Assembly (NCBI GenBank): GCA_032718475.1
Contig: JAUCBJ010003790.1
Span: 62,001-126,000, forward strand
DNA length: 64,000 nt
DNA from: Nemertoderma westbladi
Lineage: Eukaryota > Xenacoelomorpha > Nemertodermatida > Nemertodermatidae
Direction of reading: 5' to 3'
Positions 36,100-48,400 of the stretch are shown piece by piece. The translations under genes and the position numbers were made by a program. Every line of letters starts with the position of its first letter. The first letter of the stretch is position 1. A model generated the notes under the pieces. That model worked only from the letters and a program-made list of their open reading frames with translations, searched no databases and had not been told where the DNA came from.

Positions 36100-39000
36100 T
36101 ACCCCCTATTAATGGGAGATGGTACCCCAATACCCCCTATTAATGGGAGATGGTACCGCAGTACCCCCTATTAATGGGAGATGGTACCCCAGTACCACCA
36201 ATTAATGGGAGATGGAACCCCAGTACCCCCTATTAATGGGAGATGGTACACCAGCACCCCCTATTAATGGGAGATGGAACCGCAGTACCCCCCTATTAAT
36301 GGGAGATGGTACCCCAGTACCCCCTATTAATGGGAGATGGTACCCCAGTACCCCCTATTAATGGGAGATGGTACCGCAGTACCCCCTATTAATGGGAGAT
36401 GGTACCCCAGTACCCCCTATTAATGGGAGATGGTACCCCAGTACCCCCTATTAATGGGAGATGGTACCCCAGTACCCCCTATTAATGGGAGATGGTACCC
36501 CAGTACCCCCTATTAATGGGAGATGGTAACGCAGTACCCCCTATTAATGGGAGATGGTACCCCAGTACCCCCTATTAATGGGAGATGGTACCCCAGTACC
36601 ACCTATTAATGGGAGATGGAACCCCAGTACCCCCTATTAATGGGAGATGGTACCCCAGTACCCCCTATTAATGGGAGATGGTACCCCAGTACCACCTATT
36701 AATGGGAGATGGAACCCCAGTACCCCCTATTAATGGGAGATGGTACCCCAGTACCCCCTATTAATGGGAGATGGTACCCCAGTACCCCCTATTAATGGGA
36801 GATGGTACCGCAGTACCCCCTATTAATGGGAGATGGTACCCCAGTACCCCCTATTAATGGGAGATGGTACCGCAGTACCCCCTATTAATGGGAGATGGTA
36901 CCGCAGTACCCCCTATTAATGGGAGATGGTACCGCAGTACCCCCTATTAATGGGAGATGGTACCGCAGTACCCCCTATTAATGGGAGATGGTACCCCAGT
37001 ACCCCCTATTAATGGGAGATGGTACCGCAGTACCCCCTATTAATGGGAGATGGTACCGCAGTACCCCCTATTAATGGGAGATGGAACCCCAGTACCCCCT
37101 ATTAATGGGAGATGGTACCGCAGTACCCCCTATTAATGGTACCCCAGTACCCCCTATTAATGGGAGATGATACCGCAGTACCCCCTATTAATGGGAGATG
37201 GTACCGCAGTACCCCCTATTAATGGTACCCCAGTACCCCCTATTAATGGGAGATGGTACCCCAGTACCCCCTATTAATGGGAGATGGTACCCCAGTACCC
37301 CCTATTAATGGGAGATGGTACCCCAGTACCCCCTATTAATGGGAGATGGTACCGCAGTATCCCCTATTAATGGGAGATGGTACTGCAGTACCCCCTATTA
37401 ATGGTACCCCAGTACCCCCTATTAATGGGAGATGATACCGCAGTACCCCCTATTAATGGGAGATGGTACCGCAGTATCCCCTATTAATGGGAGATGGTAC
37501 CGCAGTACCCCCTATTAATGGTACCCCAGTACCCCCTATTAATGGGAGATGATACCGCAGTACCCCCTATTAATGGGAGATGGTACCGCAGTATCCCCTA
37601 TTAATGGGAGATGGTACCGCAGTACCCCCTATTAATAATGGGAGATGGTACCGCAGTACCCCCTATTAATGGGAGATGATACCGCAGTACCCCCTATTAA
37701 TGGGAGATGGTACCGCAGTACCCCCTATTAATGGGAGATGGTACCGCAGTACCCCGTATTAATGGGAGATGGTAACGCAGTACCCCCTATTAATGGGAGA
37801 TGGTACCGCAGTACCCCCTATTAATACTGGGAGATGGTACCGCAGTACCCCCTATTAATGGGAGATGATACCGCAGTACCCCCTATTAATGGGAGATGAT
37901 ACCGCAGTACCCCCTATTAATGGGAGATGATACCGCAGTACCCCCTATTAATGGGAGATGGTACCGCAGTATCCCCTATTAATGGGAGATGGTACCGCAG
38001 TACCCCCTATTAATAATGGGAGATGGTACCGCAGTACCCCCTATTAATGGGAGATGATACCGCAGTACCCCCTATTAATGGGAGATGGTACCGCAGTACC
38101 CCCTATTAATGGGAGATGATACCGCAGTACCCCCTATTAATGGGAGATGGTACCGCAGTACCCCCTATTAATGGGAGATGGTACCGCAGTACCCCCTATT
38201 AATGGGAGATGGTACCGCAGTACCCCCTATTAATGGGAGATGATACCGCAGTACCCCCTATTAATGGGAGATGGTACCGCAGTATCCCCTATTAATGGGA
38301 GATGGTACCGCAGTACCCCCTATTAATGGTACCCCAGTACCCCCTATTAATGGGAGATGGTACCCCAGTACCCCCTATTAATGGGAGATGGTACCGCAGT
38401 ATCCCCTATTAATGGGAGATGGTACCGCAGTACCCTTCTATTAATAATGGGAGATGGTACCGCAGTACCCCCTATTAATGGGAGATGGTACCGCGGTACC
38501 CCCTATTAATGGGAGATGGTACCCCAGTACCCCCTATTAATGGGAGATGGTACCGCAGTACCCCCTATTAATGGGAGATGGTACCGCAGTACCCCCTATT
38601 AATGGGAGATGGTACCCCAGTACCCCCTATTAATGGGAGATGGTACCCCAGTACCCCCTATTAATGGGAGATGGTACCCCAGTACCCCCTATTAATGGGA
38701 GATGGTACCCCAGTACCCCCTATTAATGGGAGATGGTACCGCAGTACCCCCTATTAATGGGAGATGGTACCCCAGTACCCCCTATTAATGGGAGATGGTA
38801 CCCCAGTACCCCCTATTAATGGGAGATGGTACCCCAGTACCCCCTATTAATGGGAGATGGTACCCCAGTACCCCCTATTAATGGGAGATGGTACCCCAGT
38901 ACCACCTATTAATGGGAGATGGTACCCCAGTACCCCCTATTAATGGGAGATGGTACCGCAGTACCCCCTATTAATGGGAGATGGTACCCCAGTACCCCCT

Positions 39001-42000
39001 ATTAATGGGAGATGGTACCGCAGTACCCCCTATTAATGGGAGATGGTACCGCAGTACCCCCTATTAATGGGAGATGGTACCGCAGTACCCCCTATTAATG
39101 GGAGATGGTACCGCAGTACCCCCTATTAATGGGAGATGGTACCCCAGTACCCCCTATTAATGGGAGATGGTACCGCAGTACCCCCTATTAATGGGAGATG
39201 GTACCGCAGTACCCCCTATTAATGGGAGATGGAACCCCAGTACCCCCTATTAATGGGAGATGGTACCGCAGTACCCCCTATTAATGGTACCCCAGTACCC
39301 CCTATTAATGGTACCCCAGTACCCCCTATTAATGGGAGATGATACCGCAGTACCCCCTATTAATGGGAGATGGTACCGCAGTACCCCCTATTAATGGGAG
39401 ATGGTACCCCAGTACCCCCTATTAATGGGAGATGGTACCCCAGTACCCCCTATTAATGGGAGATGGTACCCCAGTACCCCCTATTAATGGGAGATGGTAC
39501 CCCAGTACCCCCTATTAATGGGAGATGGTACCGCAGTATCCCCTATTAATGGGAGATGGTACTGCAGTACCCCCTATTAATGGTACCCCAGTACCCCCTA
39601 TTAATGGGAGATGATACCGCAGTACCCCCTATTAATGGGAGATGGTACCGCAGTACCCCCTATTAATGGGAGATGATACCGCAGTACCCCCTATTAATGG
39701 GAGATGGTACCGCAGTATCCCCTATTAATGGGAGATGGTACCGCAGTAACCCCTATTAATGGTACCCCAGTACCCCCTATTAATGGGAGATGGTACCCCA
39801 GTACCCCCTATTAATGGGAGATGGTACCGCAGTATCCCCTATTAATGGGAGATGGTACCGCAGTACCCTTCTATTAATAATGGGAGATGGTACCGCAGTA
39901 CCCCCTATTAATGGGAGATGGTACCGCGGTACCCCCTATTAATGGGAGATGGTACCCCAGTACCCCCTATTAATGGGAGATGGTACCGCAGTACCCCCTA
40001 TTAATGGGAGATGGTACCGCAGTACCCCCTATTAATGGGAGATGGTACCCCAGTACCCCCTATTAATGGGAGATGGTACCCCAGTACCCCCTATTAATGG
40101 GAGATGGTACCCCAGTACCCCCTATTAATGGGAGATGGTACCCCAGTACCCCCTATTAATGGGAGATGGTAACGCAGTACCCCCTATTAATGGGAGATGG
40201 TACCCCAGTACCCCCTATTAATGGGAGATGGTACCCCAGTACCACCTATTAATGGGAGATGGAACCCCAGTACCCCCTATTAATGGGAGATGGTACCCCA
40301 GTACCCCCTATTAATGGGAGATGGTACCCCAGTACCACCTATTAATGGGAGATGGAACCCCAGTACCCCCTATTAATAGGAGATGGTACCCCAGTACCCC
40401 CTATTAATGGGAGATGGTACCCCAGTACCCCCTATTAATGGGAGATGGTACCGCAGTACCCCCTATTAATGGGAGATGGTACCCCAGTACCCCCTATTAA
40501 TGGGAGATGGTACCGCAGTACCCCCTATTAATGGGAGATGGTACCGCAGTACCCCCTATTAATGGGAGATGGTACCGCAGTACCCCCTATTAATGGGAGA
40601 TGGTACCACAGTACCCCCTATTAATGGGAGATGGTACCCCAGTACCCCCTATTAATGGGAGATGGTACCGCAGTACCCCCTATTAATGGGAGATGGTACC
40701 GCAGTACCGCCTATTAATGGGAGATGGAACCCCAGTACCCCCTATTAATGGGAGATGGTACCGCAGTACCCCCTATTAATGGTACCCCAGTACCCCCTAT
40801 TAATGGGAGATGATACCGCAGTACCCCCTATTAATGGGAGATGGTACCGCAGTACCCCCTATTAATGGTACCCCAGTACCCCCTATTAATGGGAGATGGT
40901 ACCCCAGTACCCCCTATTAATGGGAGATGGTACCCCAGTACCCCCTATTAATGGGAGATGGTACCCCAGTACCCCCTATTAATGGGAGATGGTACCGCAG
41001 TATCCCCTATTAATGGGAGATGGTACTGCAGTACCCCCTATTAATGGTACCCCAGTACCCCCTATTAATGGGAGATGATACCGCAGTACCCCCTATTAAT
41101 GGGAGATGGTACCGCAGTATCCCCTATTAATGGGAGATGGTACCGCAGTACCCCCTATTAATGGTACCCCAGTACCCCCTATTAATGGGAGATGATACCG
41201 CAGTACCCCCTATTAATGGGAGATGGTACCGCAGTATCCCCTATTAATGGGAGATGGTACCGCAGTACCCCCTATTAATAATGGGAGATGGTACCGCAGT
41301 ACCCCCTATTAATGGGAGATGATACCGCAGTACCCCCTATTAATGGGAGATGGTACCGCAGTACCCCCTATTAATGGGAGATGGTACCGCAGTACCCCGT
41401 ATTAATGGGAGATGGTAACGCAGTACCCCCTATTAATGGGAGATGGTACCGCAGTACCCCCTATTAATAATGGGAGATGGTACCGCAGTACCCCCTATTA
41501 ATGGGAGATGATACCGCAGTACCCCCTATTAATGGGAGATGATACCGCAGTACCCCCTATTAATGGGAGATGATACCGCAGTACCCCCTATTAATGGGAG
41601 ATGGTACCGCAGTATCCCCTATTAATGGGAGATGGTACCGCAGTACCCCCTATTAATAATGGGAGATGGTACCGCAGTACCCCCTATTAATGGGAGATGA
41701 TACCGCAGTACCCCCTATTAATGGGAGATGGTACCGCAGTACCCCCTATTAATGGGAGATGATACCGCAGTACCCCCTATTAATGGGAGATGGTACCGCA
41801 GTACCCCCTATTAATGGGAGATGGTACCGCAGTACCCCCTATTAATGGGAGATGGTACCGCAGTACCCCCTATTAATGGGAGATGATACCGCAGTACCCC
41901 CTATTAATGGGAGATGGTACCGCAGTATCCCCTATTAATGGGAGATGGTACTGCAGTACCCCCTATTAATGGTACCCCAGTACCCCCTATTAATGGGAGA

Positions 42001-42452
42001 TGGTACCCCAGTACCCCCTATTAATGGGAGATGGTACCGCAGTATCCCCTATTAATGGGAGATGGTACCGCAGTACCCTTCTATTAATAATGGGAGATGG
42101 TACCGCAGTACCCCCTATTAATGGGAGATGGTACCGCGGTACCCCCTATTAATGGGAGATGGTACCCCAGTACCCCCTATTAATGGGAGATGGTACCGCA
42201 GTACCCCCTATTAATGGGAGATGGTACCGCAGTACCCCCTATTAATGGAAGATGGTACCCCAGTACCCCCTATTAATGGGAGATGGTACCGCAGTACCCC
42301 CTATTAATGGGAGATGGTACCCCAGTACCCCCTATTAATGGGAGATGGTACCGCAGTACCCCCTATTAATGGGAGATGGTACCGCAGTACCCCCTATTAA
42401 TGGGAGATGGTACCGCAGTACCCCCTATTAATGGGAGATGGTACCGCAGTAC
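36100..42452. repeat. 31-bp GGTACC satellite, block 2
   Basis: About 205 units. Besides the 31-bp form there are 24-bp units lacking gggagat (ctattaatggtaccccag), 34-bp units with an extra aat (ctattaataatggg), and a gatgataccg variant. The first ~200 bp repeat the sequence following 26587 in block 1, including the odd unit accaccaattaatggg. The marker tacccttctattaataatgg occurs at 38431, 39864 and 42074. Confidence 0.94.
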
Positions 42453-45405
42453 TAGTGTTGAGAACTGTAACTGTAATTATACTGTAACTGCAACTGTAAC
42501 TGAATGATTTTGAGGATTTTTTGATACTGTAACTATAACTGTAACTGTAATTGCGAATTTTGAATACTGTAACTGTAACTGAAACTGTAATTAGGAATTT
42601 TGAATACTGTAACTGTAACTGAAACAGAAATGGAAATTGAAACAGCATTGTAATAGTTTATTAAATTAATAACAGTGGTCGATATGGGTACCATTTTTAA
42701 AACATTGTATTTTTATTTATTATTATAGTATTGGACCTTGATAGTAATGGGCCACCATATTAGTCAAGTGGCCCAAAGACCCATTGCTCACGTAACTCAA
42801 CTGTGATTTATTTGGCGAGTCAAGCATCGAGTAATGAACGAGGATCTAGCATATACTGTAGTTATAATTAGTCATAGTCATGTTTATCTATCTCAACTAT
42901 TAGACTATTATCAGCCTTATCAGCATTCTTTGCTTCCTAAGTATCGCATATCAAATGTAAATGTTTTAGATAAACAAAAATATAGTTAAGGGGAGATGGT
43001 ACCTCAGGCTATCCCTATACATTTTACTATTAACACATGTACCCATTACGCTGGTTCTACAAGATGGAATTTCATGAAAATTTCCGAAGGGCGGAGTAAC
43101 TATCGAGACACACCTGGAACATAAAAATACTTTTTTTGAGTCTATTTTTGAGGGTCACTTAATTGCACCAGAAACAAAAAATGACACATTTTCGAAGTTT
43201 ATATTAGAAATACATTTGATGATTGTTTTAAACATATGTTTTTAGAGGTTCCACAATTGTGTCTCATAAACGTGCTGCGAAAATTTCAGCCAATTCCATG
43301 GAGCCGTTCTCGAGATAAAGGTACATTTATTTCTAAATTTCACGAAAAATAAGATGCCGAGAAAAACGCATTTAAGTTTTCAAACCTTCCCGCTAATGTA
43401 AAACGCGGGAAATTTCAAAAATAGGCCAAAATATATACTCCAGCGAACCAACATTTACGATTCAGGGGTTTTCGTAGTCGCTGAATTCATTTCTGATATC
43501 TGTTTTAATGTTTGATGACATCTGGACTGTCTGTTTGTCTGTCATTCTGTCTGTCTGTCAATCTCACAGACAATAAATAAGTAAGCACACCACTTTACTA
43601 TAATTTATGATATGGGGGTTTTCCTAGTCACAGATTCCGTTTCCGATGTCAATTTTAATATTTGACTGAACCTAGAATGTCTGTTTTTATGTCTGTCTGT
43701 CTATCAGTCAAAATATAAGGAGACATATCACCTGAATAAAATTACAGATATGGGGGTTTTCCTAGTCGCTGATTTCATTTCTAATACATGTTTTAATGTT
43801 TGATGACATCTGGACTGTCTGTATGTCTATCTGTCTGTCTGTAAAGGTCTGTCTGTCTGTCTGACTGACTGTCGGTCTTACAGATAAAATATAAGTAAAC
43901 ACATCACTTTACTATAATTTCTGATATGGGGGTTTTCCTAGTTGCTGAAAAAATTGAATGAACCTAGAATGTCCGTTTAAGTCTGTCTGTATGTCTTTCT
44001 TGACAGACAGATCGACTGACAGACAAATATACATGCATAATAGACTCCTCTAAACAAGAAAGATAACATCAGAAATGAAATCACCGACCTTAAAAACCCC
44101 CACAGTGAAAATTGTAGTTACGTTGTGTGATTCGTTATGTTTTTGACAGACAGACCGACAGACGGACAAACAGACAGACAAACTAGATTACGTCAAATTT
44201 GAAAACTGACCCCGGAAATTAAATCCGCGACCACGAAAACCTATGTAGCAATTATTTTAGTTAGGTGGTGTAAATTTATATATCCATAATCTGTTGACAA
44301 ACAGAAAAACAGACCAATAGACAGACAAACAAAAAAAACAGACAACTTAAGCTTATGATGTGATGTGATGTTAGGATTTCGATTTCTGAAATCTACGTTA
44401 AATTCTGATTTAGAATTAACAAAAAAAATATTTCGAAAATTGTTCAATTTTTGAAAAGGTCTGGGGTACCATCTCCCCTTAATGGTAATTGGTAGAGGGA
44501 TATATAACGGATATATTTTACATTATGAAAATTAATGTCACTGGTACTATTAATATCAAAGGGGATATCACACTAGAGGCACTGGAAATTAAATTTTTAT
44601 CAAGTTTACCATTATAAATTACAAAATTACAATTAAACTTAAAAAGTGAAAGGAGTAGCTTAACGAGGTGGGTCTAATAAAAACTACAAATATATGCTTA
44701 CTACAACAAATTATAAATTAAGGGAAATGAGCAGGTTTCAGAAGCATGCCTTTATAACCAAAACAATAAATTACAACAGTACAAGCACTAAATCCAGATG
44801 TAGAGTAAAATGTGGGTGCCTTTTGTTCATTAGTTGATTTTGTGAGCGCCACTTTCATTACATTCAGTACTATCAGAATATTAGTTACAAAATATTACCA
44901 TAGATGGGGTCCATCTTTCCTACAACAACTAACCTATACCGCTCAGGCAGTCATGCTCTATAAAGAGGCAGTTTCGTAATGAATATTACCGGTATTATTA
45001 GTGTATATTACAGTAATATATATTAAAGTGACCCATTTTTAGTTTTAGATAACCTTTTTTATTGGGCGAGTGATTCGTTTGATTTTTGTTGGGCAAGTGA
45101 CTCATTGGGTGAGTGACTGCACTGCACCCCGCCCCGATGAGACAGGCATTATTTCAATGACTGCTTACTATGTCGTGGGATAATATATTGAATCTATAAC
45201 TGAAACTGTAACTGAAATTTTATCGCGATCAAAACTGTAACTGAAACTGAAATGTTCAATTTTGTAATACTGAAACTATAACTGTAACTGAAATGTTACA
45301 CTTTGTAATACTGAAACTGTAACTGTAACTGAAATTCAAAACTTTGAATACTGAAACTGTAACTGTAACTGAAATTAGTCAAAATTGATTCAGTTCTCAA
45401 CACTA
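42453..45405. mobile_element. hAT-like non-autonomous DNA transposon (2.95 kb)
   Basis: Perfect 15-bp terminal inverted repeats, TAGTGTTGAGAACTG and CAGTTCTCAACACTA, are flanked by an 8-bp target duplication CGCAGTAC (42445-42452 and 45406-45413) made from the 31-bp satellite. Eight-base duplications and a yAGnGnTG-like terminus fit the hAT superfamily. Both ends carry runs of AACTGTAACTG and aactgaaac motifs for about 200 bp, as often seen for transposase-binding subterminal repeats. No transposase frame is present. A second element with TTAA duplications is nested inside; without it the hAT is about 1.46 kb. Confidence 0.85.
42990..44478. mobile_element. TTAA-target DNA transposon nested in the hAT-like element
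   Basis: 1,489 bp flanked by TTAA (42986-42989 and 44479-44482). The ends are inverted: GGGGAGATGGTACCTCAG on the left, and CTGGGGTACCATCTCCCC on the right, which is the same with one mismatch. The interior has four direct copies of a gatatgggggttttcctagtc plus CTGT-repeat block at about 43466, 43613, 43749 and 43925, and related sequence in reverse orientation after 44080, so the element is partly palindromic. No transposase is encoded. TTAA duplication occurs in piggyBac and Kolobok elements; the GGGG start is unlike the CCC start of piggyBac, so Kolobok is slightly preferred. Its terminus is almost the same as the surrounding satellite unit. Confidence 0.78.
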
Positions 45406-48400
45406 CGCAGTACCCCCTATTAATGGGAGATGGTACCGCAGTACCCCCTATTAATGGGAGATGGTACCGCAGTACCCCCTATTAATGGGAGATGGTACCC
45501 CAGTACCCCCTATTAATGGGAGATGGTACCGCAGTATCCCCTATTAATGGGAGATGGTACCGCAGTACCCCCTATTAATGGGAGATGGTACCGCAGTACC
45601 CCCTATTAATGGGAGATGGTACCGCAGTACCCCCTATTAATGGGAGATGGATGGTACCGCAGTACCCCCTATTAATGGTACCCCAGTACCCCCTATTAAT
45701 GGGAGATGGTACCCCAGTACCCCCTATTAATGGGAGATGGATGGTACCGCAGTACCCCCTATTAATGGTACCCCAGTACCCCCTATTAATGGGAGATGGT
45801 ACCCCAGTACCCCCTATTAATGGGAGATGGTACCGCAGTACCCCCTATTAATGGGAGATGGATGGTACCGCAGTACCGCCTATTAATGGTACCCCAGTAC
45901 CCCCTATTAATGGGAGATGGTACCCCAGTACCCCCTATTAATGGGAGATGGATGGTACCGCAGTACCCCCTATTAATGGTACCCCAGTACCCCCTATTAA
46001 TGGGAGATGGTACCGCAGTACCCCCTATTAATGGGAGATGGTACCGCAGTACCCCCTATTAATGGGAGATGGTACCGCAGTACCCCCTATTAATGGGAGA
46101 TGGATGGTACCGCAGTACCCCCTATTAATGGGAGATGGTACCGCAGTACCCCCTATTAATGGGAGATGGTACCGCAGTACCCCGTATTAATGGGAGATGG
46201 TAACGCAGTACCCCCTATTAATGGGAGACGGTACCGCAGTACCCCGTATTAATGGGAGATGGTAACGCAGTACCCCCTATTAATGGGAGACGGTACCGCA
46301 GTACCCCCTATTAATGGGAGATGGTACCGCAGTACCCCCTATTAATGGGAGATGGATGGTACCGCAGTACCCCCTATTAATGGTACCCCAGTACCCCCTA
46401 TTAATGGGAGATGGTACCCCAGTACCCCCTATTAATGGGAGATGGTACCGCAGTACCCCCTATTAATGGGAGATGGATGGTACCGCAGTACCCCCTATTA
46501 ATGGGAGATTGTACCGCAGTACCCCCTATTAATGGGAGATGGTACCGCAGTACCCCCTATTAATGGGAGATGGATGGTACCGCAGTACCCCCTATTAATG
46601 GTACCCCAGTACCCCCTATTAATGGGAGATGGTACCCCAGTACCCCCTATTAATGGGAGATGGATGGTACCGCAGTACCCCCTATTAATGGTACCCCAGT
46701 ACCCCCTATTAATGGGAGATGGTACCGCAGTACCCCCTATTAATGGGAGATGGTACCGCAGTACCCCCTATCAATGGGAGATGGTACCGCAGTACCCCCT
46801 ATTAATGGGAGATGGTACCGCAGTACCCCCTATTAATGGGAGATGGATGGTACCGCAGTACCCCCTATTAATGGTACCCCAGTACCCCCTATTAATGGGA
46901 GATGGTACCGCAGTATCCCCTATTAATGGGAGATGGATGGTACCGCAGTACCCCCTATTAATGGTACCCCAGTACCCCCTATTAATGGGAGATGGTACCG
47001 CAGTATCCCCTATTAATGGGAGATGGTACCCCAGTACCCCCTATTAATTGTGAGATGGAACCCCAGTACCCCCTATTAATGGGAGATGGTACCCCAGTAC
47101 CCCCTATTAATGGGAGATGGTACCGCAGTACCCCCTATTAATGGGAGATGGTACCGCAGTACCCCCTATTAATGGTACCCCAGTACCCCCTATTAATGGG
47201 AGATGGTACCACAGTATCCCCTATTAATGGGAGATGGTACCCCAGTACCCCTATTAATGGGAGATGGTACCGCAGTACCCCATATTAATGGGAGATGGTA
47301 CCGCAGTACCCCCTATTAATGGGAGATGGTACCGCAGTACCCCCTATTAATGGGAGATGGATGGTACCGCAGTACCCCCTATTAATGGGAGATGGTACCG
47401 CAGTACCCCCTATTAATGGGAGATGGTACCGCAGTACCCCCTATTAATGGTACCCCAGTACCCCCTATTAATGGGAGATGGTACCGCAGTATCCCCTATT
47501 AATGGGAGATGGTACCCCAGTACCCCCTATTAATGGGAGATGGTACCGCAGTACCCCCTATTAATGGTACCCCAGTACCCCATATTAATGGGAGATGGTA
47601 CCGCAGTATCCCCTATTAATGGGAGATGGTACCCCAGTACCCCTATTAATGGGAGATGGTACCGCAGTACCCCATATTAATGGGAGATGGTACCGCAGTA
47701 CCCCCTATTAATGGGAGATGGTACCGCAGTACCCCCTATTAATGGGAGATGGTACCGCAGTACCCCCTATTAATGGTACCCCAGTACCCCCTATTAATGG
47801 GAGATGGTACCGCAGTACCCCCTATTAATGGGAGATGGTACCGCAGTACCCCCTATTAATGGGAGATGGTACCGCAGTATCCCCTATTAATGGGAGATGG
47901 TACCCCAGTACCCCCTATTAATGGGAGATGGTACCGCAGTACCCCATATTAATGGGAGATGGTACCGCAGTACCCCCTATTAATGGGAGATGGTACCGCA
48001 GTACCCCCTATTAATGGGAGATGGTACCGCAGTACCCCCTATTAATGGTACCCCAGTACCCCTATTAATGGGAGATGGAACCCCAGTACCCCCTATTAAT
48101 GGGAGATGGTACCGCAGTACCCCCTATTAATGGGAGATGGTACCGCAGTATCCCCTATTAATGGGAGATGGTACCGCAGTACCCCCTATTAATGGGAGAT
48201 GGTACCCCAGTACCCCCTATTAATGGGAGATGGTACCCCAGTACCCCCTATTAATGGGAGATGGAACCCCAGTACCCCCTATTAATGGGAGATGGTACCC
48301 CAGTACCCCCTATTAATGGGAGATGGTACCGCAGTACCCCCTATTAATGGGAGATGGAACCCCAGTACCCCCTATTAATGGGAGATGGTACCCCAGTACC

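Noticed and set aside
42397-42648. 83-codon frame rich in Ser/Tyr/Val across the hAT left end
   Set aside because: It arises from the AACTGTAACTG subterminal repeats read on the minus strand.
42663-45190. hAT transposase inside the hAT-like element
   Set aside because: Both strands lack a long frame or recognisable transposase motif; the element is non-autonomous.
45585-47047. Open frames with MVPQYPLLMGDGT repeats
   Set aside because: Satellite translations in the 31-bp array; no independent coding evidence.
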